A stretch of 27,129 bases of DNA, from assembly GCA_029287965.1 (NCBI GenBank), contig JARFQC010000018.1, forward strand, positions 1 through 27,129, given 5' to 3'. Every line of letters begins with the position of its first letter. Within the stretch, counting starts at the first letter, position 1. Positions 19,707 to 26,524 of the stretch are shown one piece after another. Position numbers and translations under genes: made by a program. The DNA comes from Arenicellales bacterium. GTDB taxonomy: Bacteria > Pseudomonadota > Gammaproteobacteria > BMS3Bbin11. The notes under the pieces are model-generated. The model made no database searches. It was given only the letters and a program-made list of their open reading frames with translations, and was not told the DNA's origin.

Positions 19707-20885
19707 ATGCGACTGTTTTTTAAATCCGCCCCGGTAAAATTCACCTGCCATGCGCTGCTGGCGGGTATTTTATTCGTATTTCCACAGTATGTGGTTGCAG
19801 AAGAAGCACGCGTCGAACAGAAGCAGGCCGAACTGAAAGTACTCAAGCAGCGCATCAAGGCATTGCAGGAGAGGCTGAAGAACAGCCAGGCGAAGCTCGA
19901 CCGGGAAGACAAGGTGCTGCGAGAGGTCGATATGCGTATCAATGATATCAACCAGTCATTGCGCGACCTGGAAAAACAGAAAGCTGACGTTATCGCCGAC
20001 ATGGATGCACTGCGCGAATCACGCAGCCGGACGTTTAGCGAGCTTGAGCGCGAGCAGCAGGTGTTGGCTGAACAGATGCGGTCTGCCTATATCAGCGGCA
20101 ACGAAGAATACGTCAAGCTGCTGTTGAATCTGCAGGATCCTGCGGTCATGTCGCGCGTCCTCAGCTACTACCGCTACATCGCACGCGACCGGGTAGAAAC
20201 TATTGCCCAGATTAACGCCTACCTGGAAGAAATGGCGCGTTACGAAGCCGGATACGTCCAGCGCAGCCGGGAACTCGAGGCCGTTATTGGGCAGCAAAAG
20301 GAGCGCTGGCAAAGCCTGGATCTGGCGTACCGGGAACAAATGGCCGCAGTTCAACGTCTACGTAGTCAGGTTAGCGAAGATAATGACGAGATCAAGCGGC
20401 TCAATGCGGATGAAAAAGCCCTGCTCGCGCTGATCCAGGAACTGTCGTCGGTGCTCGAGGAACTGCTGGAAGATGAACGTGGCAAGGATTCCTTTCGCGA
20501 TCATCGCGGTTCGCTGACATTGCCGGTCAAGGCGCGTGTATCGGAGAGTTTCGGTTCACGGCGCAGAATTGGCGACCTGCGCTGGCAGGGCATAATGCTG
20601 AGCGGCAAGGCGGGCAGTCCGGTCAGCGCGGTCTATCATGGCCGGGTGGTCTATGCCGACTGGATGCGCGGATTCGGCCTGTTATTGATTATTGACCATG
20701 GTGATGGTTATATGAGCCTTTACGGCCATAATGAAAGCGTGCTCGTCGAGGAAGGTGACTGGGTTGAAAGCGGTCAGCCTGTTGCGACGATGGGCATGAG
20801 TGGTGGCGGCAGCCGGCCGGGTCTATACTTTGAGATCCGGTACAAGGGCAAGCCCCAGGATCCCATGCGCTGGTGCCGTCGTTGA
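19707..20885 (+). CDS. envC: Murein hydrolase activator EnvC
   Basis: EnvC is a periplasmic coiled-coil/LytM protein that, with FtsEX, activates amidases AmiA and AmiB to split septal peptidoglycan. The 392-residue protein has an N-terminal signal peptide ending near VVAEEA, a long coiled coil (roughly residues 30-265, rich in Glu, Lys, Arg and Gln) and a C-terminal M23-type domain (from about 275). The LytM metal ligands are lost: the HxxxD position reads LRWQGIML and the HxH position reads GLYFEIRYKG, as in E. coli EnvC, so it is an activator and not an endopeptidase. GFGLLLIIDHGDGYMSLYGHNESVL matches the EnvC surface. ATG 19707 is preferred to an upstream TTG at 19692. ctpA follows, as in many gammaproteobacteria; gpmI, often found just before envC, is missing. 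Confidence 0.93.
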   Translation: MRLFFKSAPVKFTCHALLAGILFVFPQYVVAEEARVEQKQAELKVLKQRIKALQERLKNSQAKLDREDKVLREVDMRINDINQSLRDLEKQKADVIADMDALRESRSRTFSELEREQQVLAEQMRSAYISGNEEYVKLLLNLQDPAVMSRVLSYYRYIARDRVETIAQINAYLEEMARYEAGYVQRSRELEAVIGQQKERWQSLDLAYREQMAAVQRLRSQVSEDNDEIKRLNADEKALLALIQELSSVLEELLEDERGKDSFRDHRGSLTLPVKARVSESFGSRRRIGDLRWQGIMLSGKAGSPVSAVYHGRVVYADWMRGFGLLLIIDHGDGYMSLYGHNESVLVEEGDWVESGQPVATMGMSGGGSRPGLYFEIRYKGKPQDPMRWCRR

Positions 20886-21007
20886 CGCACAGTCGCACAC
20901 CCGCTTCAAGCATTCCTTGAATTCTGCAATTTAGCTGCGATATTCACACGGGTGAGCCATACAAAATCGCTGCAGGCCCTATTGTCTGACAGCAACGGAG
21001 ACAACAG

Positions 21008-22324
21008 ATGAAGGAAAGGAAAAGATTCGCGTTCGTGCTTTCGCTGGGCATGGTGCTCGGTGCAGGCATGACGCTATACAGCTCGGTTTTCGCCAAGAAT
21101 GACGAGCCGGCTGTTTCGGCATTGCCACTGGAAGACCTGCGTGCGTTCAGCGAGGTGTTCGGCAAGGTTAAATCCGATTACGTTGAAACGGTTGAAGACG
21201 ACAAGCTGCTGGAAAATGCCATCAAGGGCATGCTGTCAGGGCTGGATCCCCATTCCTCGTATCTGAACAAGGAAGAGTTCAAGGAGATGCGCATCGGCAC
21301 CGACGGCAAGTTCGGCGGTCTCGGCATCGAGGTCACCATGGAGAACGGCTTCGTCAAGGTGGTATCGCCGATCGACGATACGCCGGCACAGCGAGCCGGC
21401 ATCAAGAGCGGTGACGTCATCGTAAGGTTGGACGATACACCGGTAAAAGGCATGACGCTCAATGACGCGGTCAAGATCATGCGCGGTGAGCCGGATACCT
21501 CCATAATGCTGACTATCGTGCGCGACGGCGAGCCTGCTCCGTTGAAGATAGAAGTGGTTCGAGACATCATCCGCATCCAGAGTGTACGCGGCCGCCTGCT
21601 GGAACCCGGCTATGCCTACCTGCGTATCACCCAGTTTCAGTCGGCCACCGGTACCTCGCTGCGCAAGAAGCTCTCGGACCTGAAAAAGGAAAACGGCGAA
21701 GCACTCAAGGGCATCGTGCTCGATCTGCGCAATAACCCGGGCGGGGTACTCAATGCATCAGTTTCTGTTGCCGATGCCTTCGTCACCAAGGGCAAAATCG
21801 TTTATACGGAAGGTCGGGTAAAGGATTCACGTCTGACCTTTAATGCCTCTCCGAATGACATCGCCAATGATGCACCCATCGTTGTACTCGTCAATGGCGG
21901 TTCTGCTTCGGCATCCGAGATTGTTGCCGGGGCACTGCAGGATCACAAGCGCGGCATCATCATGGGAACCAAGACCTTCGGCAAGGGATCAGTGCAGACG
22001 ATTCTGCCGATGAACAATGGTGCGGCATTGAAGATCACGACAGCGCGTTACTACACACCTTCCGGGCGCTCCATCCAGGCAGAAGGTATCGAGCCTGACC
22101 TGATCGTCGAACAGCTTGAACTGGCGAAAAAAGACGAGCCTGAAGTCGACAGGCTGCGCGAGGAAGACCTGCGCAAGCACCTGGGTAATGGCAATGGCGA
22201 CGCCGCAGCTGACGATAACAAGGAAGCAGAAGACGGCAAGGACACCGCGCTGGCAGATGACTACCAGCTCAACGAGGCCCTCAACCTGCTCAAGGGCGTC
22301 AACATAGTCAGGCTGAAAAAGTAA
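21008..22324 (+). CDS. ctpA: S41 C-terminal processing protease CtpA
   Basis: This is a periplasmic PDZ-containing serine protease of 438 residues that degrades or trims envelope proteins. An N-terminal signal anchor (residues 7-29) is followed by an S41 N-terminal helical part containing AIKGMLSGLDPHSSYL, a PDZ domain (about 100-185, GGLGIEVTMENGFVKVVSPI) and the protease core. The catalytic Ser/Lys pair is S301 (GGSASASEIVAGAL) and K326 (TFGKGSVQ), with Q330 four residues on; the 25-residue Ser-Lys spacing matches CtpB-type enzymes. The last 60 residues are acidic and low-complexity (GNGDAAADDNKEAEDGKD), then a short helix. A clean Shine-Dalgarno GGAG lies 7 nt before the ATG. The 122-nt gap after envC has a weak hairpin (TTCAAG-cattc-CTTGAA, 20905-20921). 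Confidence 0.95.
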   Translation: MKERKRFAFVLSLGMVLGAGMTLYSSVFAKNDEPAVSALPLEDLRAFSEVFGKVKSDYVETVEDDKLLENAIKGMLSGLDPHSSYLNKEEFKEMRIGTDGKFGGLGIEVTMENGFVKVVSPIDDTPAQRAGIKSGDVIVRLDDTPVKGMTLNDAVKIMRGEPDTSIMLTIVRDGEPAPLKIEVVRDIIRIQSVRGRLLEPGYAYLRITQFQSATGTSLRKKLSDLKKENGEALKGIVLDLRNNPGGVLNASVSVADAFVTKGKIVYTEGRVKDSRLTFNASPNDIANDAPIVVLVNGGSASASEIVAGALQDHKRGIIMGTKTFGKGSVQTILPMNNGAALKITTARYYTPSGRSIQAEGIEPDLIVEQLELAKKDEPEVDRLREEDLRKHLGNGNGDAAADDNKEAEDGKDTALADDYQLNEALNLLKGVNIVRLKK

Positions 22325-22340
22325 GCCGAGTTCAAGGATT

Positions 22341-22889
22341 ATGTCGAAAGTCCTTGTTCCACTTGCCGAGGGTTTTGAGGAACTCGAAGCCGTTACCATC
22401 ATCGATTTGCTCAGGCGTGCCGGCATCGAAGTCACGGTTGCCGGCCTGCAGGACGGGCCGGTACGAGGCAGCAGGGGAACGGTAATTGTCCCTGACGATA
22501 GTCTGGACATGAGCATGGGTGGTGATTACGACATGATTGTCCTGCCCGGTGGTCTTCCCGGCGCTGACCATCTCAACGAAGATCCACGCATCGACTCCCT
22601 GCTGCGCCAGCTGCACGCCAATGATCGCTATACCGCAGCTATCTGTGCGGCGCCCAAGGTACTGGCGAGCGCCGGATTGCTGCAAGGCAGAACCGTTACC
22701 GCCTATCCCGGCGTGCTTGATAACGCAGACATAGACGACATGGTCTATGACGGTGGTGCCGTGGTCCAGGATGGCCGGGTTATTACGTCGCGCGGGCCCG
22801 GTACGGCCATGGATTTCGCCCTGTCCCTGATTGCCCTGCTGGAAGGGGACGCCCGACGGGATGAGGTGGAGCAGGGCCTGGTACGTTAG
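22341..22889 (+). CDS. yajL: DJ-1/YajL family protein
   Basis: This is a 182-residue protein of the DJ-1/PfpI superfamily. The elements are: KVLVPLAEGFEELEAVT with E14, the acidic residue that tunes the nucleophile; the MIVLPGGLPGADHL segment; and the nucleophilic elbow AAICAAPKVLAS with C102. The C-terminal TSRGPGTAMDFALSLIALLEG is characteristic of YajL and human DJ-1 rather than PfpI/YhbO. Reported roles are oxidative stress protection, chaperone activity and, disputed, deglycation of glyoxal adducts. It lies 16 nt after ctpA on the same strand and probably shares its transcript. The gene symbol rests on similarity, not on synteny. Confidence 0.9.
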   Translation: MSKVLVPLAEGFEELEAVTIIDLLRRAGIEVTVAGLQDGPVRGSRGTVIVPDDSLDMSMGGDYDMIVLPGGLPGADHLNEDPRIDSLLRQLHANDRYTAAICAAPKVLASAGLLQGRTVTAYPGVLDNADIDDMVYDGGAVVQDGRVITSRGPGTAMDFALSLIALLEGDARRDEVEQGLVR

Positions 22890-22932
22890 GGTAATTCTGA
22901 ATACTGTTTGTATAGGCCCCTCTACTAGGCCC

Positions 22933-22946
22933 TTGATTCGGATCAA
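22933..22946 (+). promoter_or_regulatory. FNR/Anr-type box upstream of moaA
   Basis: TTGAT-TCGG-ATCAA is a perfect match to the CRP/FNR-family anaerobic consensus TTGAT-N4-ATCAA. Its centre is 95 nt before the moaA ATG. At a class-II spacing of -41.5 the transcript would start near 22981, leaving a 54-nt leader; the -10 there (GATGCT, 22969-22974) is poor. A class-I arrangement is possible. It fits oxygen-limited expression of Moco genes for enzymes such as nitrate reductase. Confidence 0.7.
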
Positions 22947-22996
22947 GGCAAATCATGTCCGCTTCAGCGATGCTCTGATTGCAATGCAGTCGCGAA

Positions 22997-23011
22997 AATG
23001 AATAATTCATT
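22997..23011. promoter_or_regulatory. Perfect 15-bp palindrome in the moaA leader
   Basis: AATGAAT-A-ATTCATT has 7-bp perfect arms around a single central base, 23 nt before the moaA start codon and just upstream of its AAGGA element. It could be a repressor operator or, in RNA, a tight stem near the ribosome-binding site. The regulator is unknown; the arms resemble half-sites of ArgR boxes (TGAAT...ATTCA), but the spacing is wrong. Confidence 0.45.
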
Positions 23012-23034
23012 ACGCTAAGGACAAATCAGCAGAC

Positions 23035-24033
23035 ATGTTATCCCGCACCGACAATCAGCTTGTTGACCCGTATGGGCGACGTATCGAGTACGTCAGACTG
23101 TCGGTGACGGATCGTTGCAACTACCGATGTTTCTACTGCCTGCCAAAAGGATTCAAGGATTTCGAGGAACCTGCGCACTGGCTGACATTCGCGGAAATTG
23201 AACGGGTCATGTCTGCGTTCGCCGAACTGGGTGTCGCCCGCATACGCCTGACAGGCGGAGAGCCCCTGGTTCGAAAAAATCTGCCACAACTGGTAAAAGG
23301 GCTCGCCAGTCTGCCGGGCGTCGATGATCTGTCACTCAGCACCAACGCTTCGCTGCTGGCCCGCGACGCGCATGACCTGAAGGATGCCGGCATCAGCCGT
23401 ATTAACGTCAGCCTCGACACGCTGAACGCAGACCGCTTCAGGGATATCACCGGAGGCGGTGAGCTGGTTGCGGTTCTCGACGGTCTGCGCACTGCCCGTG
23501 ATGCGGAACTCAACCCGATCAAGATCAACATGGTCGCGATGAAAGGAGTCAATGATGACGAGTTCGATGACATGCTTGAGTTCTGCATGGAAAACGAATT
23601 CACCCTGAGGTTTATCGAGACCATGCCCATGGGCGTACCCGGTCAGAGTGCGCGCGACAGCTACCTTGAGCTGGACGGGGTGCTGGAAACCCTGCACGAC
23701 AAGTATGAGCTTATTCCATCCTGCATGCCCGGCGGCGGTCCGGCGCGTTATTACAAGGTCGCAGGCAGCGATACGCGGATTGGATTAATTACCCCGATTT
23801 CGCGTCACTTCTGCGAAACCTGTAATCGCGTACGCATGACGGTAGACGGAACACTCTATCTTTGCCTAGGCCAGGAACACAGCTATCCTCTTCGTCCACT
23901 GCTGCGCTCCGGCATCAGTAATGAAGGCCTCAAGGATGCCATTATCGAGGCATTGGCCTTGAAGCCGGAAAGGCATGAATTCAGGGAAAAACCCGATCAG
24001 GTTATCCGTTGCATGTCGCTGACCGGCGGCTGA
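23035..24033 (+). CDS. moaA: GTP 3',8-cyclase MoaA
   Basis: MoaA is the radical-SAM enzyme that, with MoaC, converts GTP to cyclic pyranopterin monophosphate, the first step of molybdenum cofactor synthesis. The 332-residue protein has the N-terminal cluster motif C28-x3-C32-x2-C35 (TDRCNYRCFYCLP), TGGEPLVRKNL, LSTNASLLA, the RINVSLDTLNADRF segment, NMVAMKGVNDDE, and the C-terminal substrate-binding cluster with C260, C263 and C277 (SRHFCETCNRVRMT and LYLCLGQ). It ends in the conserved Gly-Gly (MSLTGG) needed for activity. moaB and moeA follow. moaC, moaD and moaE are not in the window. Confidence 0.97.
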   Translation: MLSRTDNQLVDPYGRRIEYVRLSVTDRCNYRCFYCLPKGFKDFEEPAHWLTFAEIERVMSAFAELGVARIRLTGGEPLVRKNLPQLVKGLASLPGVDDLSLSTNASLLARDAHDLKDAGISRINVSLDTLNADRFRDITGGGELVAVLDGLRTARDAELNPIKINMVAMKGVNDDEFDDMLEFCMENEFTLRFIETMPMGVPGQSARDSYLELDGVLETLHDKYELIPSCMPGGGPARYYKVAGSDTRIGLITPISRHFCETCNRVRMTVDGTLYLCLGQEHSYPLRPLLRSGISNEGLKDAIIEALALKPERHEFREKPDQVIRCMSLTGG

Positions 24034-24056
24034 CGATAACGCTTAAAGGAGCAATT

Positions 24057-24587
24057 ATGGGCCACGCCCGTCCGAATGCAGAATTTATACCGGTAAACAT
24101 CGCGATCATGACTGTTTCTGATTCGCGCTCTGAGGAAAACGACACCTCCGGCAAGGCGCTGGTCGATCGCCTGACCGCCGCCGGCCACAACCTGGCCGAT
24201 AAGCAAATCGTCAAGGATGATCGTTATTCGATCCGGGCGGTCATGTCTGCCTGGATAGCCGAACCCGATGTACAGGCCGTCATCACCACTGGCGGTACGG
24301 GTCTGACAGGCAGGGACATCACACCCGAGGCCGTCGCACCGCTGTTCGACAAGGAAATCGACGGCTTTGGTGAAATGTTCCGCTGGGTGTCGTGGCAGGA
24401 CATCAAGACGTCTACCATACAGTCGCGGGCCATCGCCGGGCTGGCCAACGGCACGGCCATATTCTGTCTGCCTGGTTCTACCGGCGCCTGCCGTACGGGT
24501 TGGGACGAAATCATCATGCACCAGCTCGATCACCGTCACAAACCCTGCAATCTCGTCGAGATAATGCCGCGTTTTCTCGAAAAATAG
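24057..24587 (+). CDS. moaB: Molybdenum cofactor biosynthesis protein MoaB
   Basis: MoaB/MogA-family proteins adenylate molybdopterin before molybdate insertion; in some bacteria MoaB replaces MogA. This 176-residue protein shows NIAIMTVSDSRSEENDTSGK, then the loop TTGGTGLTGRDITPEAV (the molybdopterin-binding TGGTG motif), FGEMFRWVSW and the CLPGSTGACRTGWDEI block, all normal for MoaB. I chose ATG 24057, which has the strong Shine-Dalgarno AAAGGAG 5-6 nt upstream; the longer frame from 24009 overlaps moaA and adds non-homologous residues. It is 23 nt downstream of moaA and 22 nt upstream of moeA, in one operon. Confidence 0.94.
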   Translation: MGHARPNAEFIPVNIAIMTVSDSRSEENDTSGKALVDRLTAAGHNLADKQIVKDDRYSIRAVMSAWIAEPDVQAVITTGGTGLTGRDITPEAVAPLFDKEIDGFGEMFRWVSWQDIKTSTIQSRAIAGLANGTAIFCLPGSTGACRTGWDEIIMHQLDHRHKPCNLVEIMPRFLEK

Positions 24588-24609
24588 CTCAACGGGAAAC
24601 GGCTAAGCG

Positions 24610-25851
24610 ATGAGCGACTGCGGCTGTGACAGCCATGACATAAAACTGATTCCCTATCACGATGCCCTGGGCCGGCTTGTCGATGCAGCCGTGCCCCTGG
24701 CAGACATGGAAGAAGTCGTCACGGCTGCTGCACTTGGCAGGGTGCTGGCTGAACCGGTCTTTTCGGGCATGGACGTTCCGCCTGCCGATAACAGTGCCAT
24801 GGACGGGTATGCACTGAGAAGTAATGACATACTCGGGGATGGCGACATTACCCTGCCTGTGTCACAGCGTATCCCGGCCGGTACCTACGGTCAGCCACTG
24901 GCGGCCGGTACCGCCGCACGTATCTTTACCGGTGCACCGGTACCGCCCGGCGCCGATGCCGTTGTCATGCAGGAAGTCTGCACTGCGAGTGATGACATCG
25001 TCGCAATTCCCGGGCCGGTAGCAGCGGGGCAGAACATACGCCGGGCCGGCGAAGATATCTCCAGTGGTCAGGAACTGCTTGCAGCAGGACGCCGTATCCG
25101 ACCGCAGGAAATGGGCCTGATCGCTTCGGTCGGGCATGCTACGGTCAGCGTCGTACGCCGGCTGCGGGTGGCAATCTTCTTTACCGGCGATGAACTGGTG
25201 GAACCGGGCGGATCGCTCAAGCCGGGCCAGATATATGATTCGAATCGCTTCACCCTGCTGGGCCTGCTGGCAGAGATGGGCTGTGATGTTGTGGATCTCG
25301 GTGTGGTCGGCGATACGCTCGCATCCACTCGCCAGGCCATCCGTAGTGCGGCAGATCAGGCTGACCTGGTAATTACCAGCGGCGGTGTATCCGTGGGTGA
25401 AGAGGATCATGTGCGCATTGCGCTGGAAGAGGAAGGTGATCTCAATATGTGGCGCATTGCCATAAAGCCGGGTAAGCCATTGGCGTACGGTACGGCACAT
25501 GGAGCGCCGTTTATCGGCCTGCCCGGCAATCCGGTTTCTGTGTTTGCCACGTTCTGCCTGTTCGTCAGCCCGTTTATCAAGCGCATGCAGGGCATGACAT
25601 CGGTTGTCAGCCGGGCCGTTCCAGTCAGGGCCGGTTTTGACTGGCCGAAGCCGGGCACGCGTCGGGAGTTTTTGCGCGCACGCCTGGAGCAGGATGCAGC
25701 AGGGCTGCCGCAGGCGGTGATTTACCCTCACCAGGGCTCCGGGGTGCTGACCTCGACAAGCTGGGCCGAGGGTTTCGTGGAAGTGCCTGAAGGTACGACG
25801 GTAACTGCCGGACAGACCGTCGATTACCTGCCCATGTCGCAAATGCTGTAG
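24610..25851 (+). CDS. moeA: Molybdopterin molybdenumtransferase MoeA
   Basis: MoeA inserts molybdate into adenylated molybdopterin to give active Moco. The 413-residue protein has the MoeA signature VPPADNSAMDGYALRS (catalytic-type D65), RIFTGAPVPPGADAVVMQE, AGEDISSG, FFTGDELVEPG, YDSNRFTLLGLL, TSGGVSVGEEDHV, the KPGKPLAYG loop and GLPGNPVSVFATF. The first ten residues (MSDCGCDSHD) form a Cys-x-Cys leader absent from E. coli MoeA; I recall similar leaders in Pseudomonas-type MoeA proteins. It could bind a metal, but no evidence for this exists in the sequence. It is the last gene of the moaA-moaB-moeA unit. Confidence 0.96.
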   Translation: MSDCGCDSHDIKLIPYHDALGRLVDAAVPLADMEEVVTAAALGRVLAEPVFSGMDVPPADNSAMDGYALRSNDILGDGDITLPVSQRIPAGTYGQPLAAGTAARIFTGAPVPPGADAVVMQEVCTASDDIVAIPGPVAAGQNIRRAGEDISSGQELLAAGRRIRPQEMGLIASVGHATVSVVRRLRVAIFFTGDELVEPGGSLKPGQIYDSNRFTLLGLLAEMGCDVVDLGVVGDTLASTRQAIRSAADQADLVITSGGVSVGEEDHVRIALEEEGDLNMWRIAIKPGKPLAYGTAHGAPFIGLPGNPVSVFATFCLFVSPFIKRMQGMTSVVSRAVPVRAGFDWPKPGTRREFLRARLEQDAAGLPQAVIYPHQGSGVLTSTSWAEGFVEVPEGTTVTAGQTVDYLPMSQML

Positions 25852-25928
25852 CGGGTCTCAGCAGGTCAGCAAAGCAATGCCTGCATGCTGATGATGTAGC
25901 AGTAGTTAGTGAAAATAATCTCCGGCAT

Positions 25929-25941
25929 TTTTGATTATTGT
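25929..25941 (+). repeat. 13-bp repeat copy 1, TTTTGATTATTGT
   Basis: An identical 13-mer recurs at 26401-26413 in the same orientation. In both places an octamer TATGCATT follows within 5-17 nt (25946-25953 and 26431-26438). Both copies lie in AT-richer non-coding DNA flanking the two miniprotein candidates. Chance recurrence of a 13-mer within 500 bp is unlikely but not excluded in AT-rich sequence. Confidence 0.5.
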
Positions 25942-26037
25942 CATTTATGCATTCTGTCTCACTCTTTAGAGTACAGCACAGTACAGGTTGCAAATTGCTG
26001 CCTGGGTAGTTAATCACAGCTTACGAGGTATCAAGCT

Positions 26038-26151
26038 ATGACCAGCGTTGTCGTCCTGTCCCTGATCGTTCTCGCACTCATTCTCTATATTGGAAAATAT
26101 ACCCGCTTCCATGTCCCCGATAATGACATCGAGCTTTCCCAGGAAGAATAA
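26038..26151 (+). CDS. Candidate 37-residue single-helix membrane miniprotein
   Basis: The predicted 37-residue product begins MTSVVVLSLIVLALILYIGK: one hydrophobic helix (about residues 3-18), then a basic/aromatic junction (KYTRFHVPD) and an acidic C-terminal tail (NDIELSQEE). The architecture resembles small accessory subunits of membrane complexes, but I do not recognise the sequence. Support comes from a Shine-Dalgarno GAGG at 25-28 within 26025-26028, 9 nt before the ATG, and from the clear amphipathic layout. A hairpin follows 6 nt after the stop. The 186-nt stretch between moeA and this ORF holds the 13-bp repeat, the direct repeat GTACAG-caca-GTACAG (25971-25986) and the inverted repeat ACTCT-tt-AGAGT (25961-25972), but no clear promoter. 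Confidence 0.5.
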   Translation: MTSVVVLSLIVLALILYIGKYTRFHVPDNDIELSQEE

Positions 26152-26155
26152 CGAC

Positions 26156-26175
26156 CCGGCTGTATGACAGCCCGG
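26156..26175 (+). terminator. Terminator-like hairpin after the 37-residue ORF
   Basis: GGCTG (26158-26162) and CAGCC (26168-26172) pair around a TATGA loop, extended by a C-C/G-G clamp with one bulge (26156-26157 with 26174-26175). It begins 5 nt after the stop codon. There is no T-run, so intrinsic termination is uncertain. Confidence 0.35.
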
Positions 26176-26279
26176 TACAGACCGTCCTTGCCCGGTCCCC
26201 AACTCCTCATAGCAATCTCCTCCACGTGCCCCTGCGAGGTATACATCCAGGCCAGCACCAGGGGGTCGGGCAACCTTTT

Positions 26280-26387
26280 TTACATGCAGCCGGATAACAT
26301 GGCTGCGTCAGCTACGCTTACATAGACGACTGCGGCGAGCATGCAAATGATCGCCAGACCGTAGGATTCAATAAACTTTTTCACCAT
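26280..26387 (-). CDS. Candidate 35-residue membrane or secreted miniprotein
   Basis: Read on the minus strand, the 35-residue product begins MVKKFIESYGLAIICMLAAV: a basic N-terminus (KK), one hydrophobic helix (about residues 10-26) and a short end (DAAMLSGCM). It could be a membrane-anchored peptide or, given VSVADA, a signal-peptide-like sequence with a very short remainder. A GGGGA element 7 nt upstream of the ATG serves as Shine-Dalgarno. The sensor kinase gene ends 137 nt upstream on the same strand. The gap between contains the second 13-bp repeat and the hairpin GCATT-gatt-AATGC. I do not recognise it; coding status rests on the RBS and hydrophobicity. Confidence 0.45.
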   Translation of the reverse strand: MVKKFIESYGLAIICMLAAVVYVSVADAAMLSGCM

Positions 26388-26400
26388 AGTCAATTCCCCG

Positions 26401-26413
26401 TTTTGATTATTGT
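26401..26413 (+). repeat. 13-bp repeat copy 2, TTTTGATTATTGT
   Basis: This is identical to 25929-25941. Here it lies 14-26 nt upstream of the ATG of the minus-strand miniprotein candidate, i.e. in its leader or promoter. It is followed on the + strand by TATGCATT (26431-26438), which is part of the hairpin GCATT-gatt-AATGC (26434-26447). Confidence 0.5.
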
Positions 26414-26524
26414 TTCGAGGTTCACACTACTATGCATTGATTAATGCAGGCTTAAGCGTAGAGCCGCAAGTCGTCGCGATGCTACCGATTATCTCTCGCT
26501 CAGGTCACGAACAGGAAAGGCCAC

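Noticed and set aside
20905..20921. TTCAAG-cattc-CTTGAA as terminator after envC
   Set aside because: It is only a 6-bp AT-rich stem without a T-run; too weak to call separately.
24862..25842. 326-codon frame antisense to moeA
   Set aside because: It is fully covered by moeA, whose motifs are complete; no independent evidence supports the antisense frame.
26085..26273. 62-codon - strand frame (with an internal ATG at about 26210 preceded by GGAGGAG)
   Set aside because: The Shine-Dalgarno-like sequence is attractive, but the product has no hydrophobic or domain character, starts with TTG, and overlaps the better-supported + strand miniprotein ORF. Kept as undecided, not reported as a gene.
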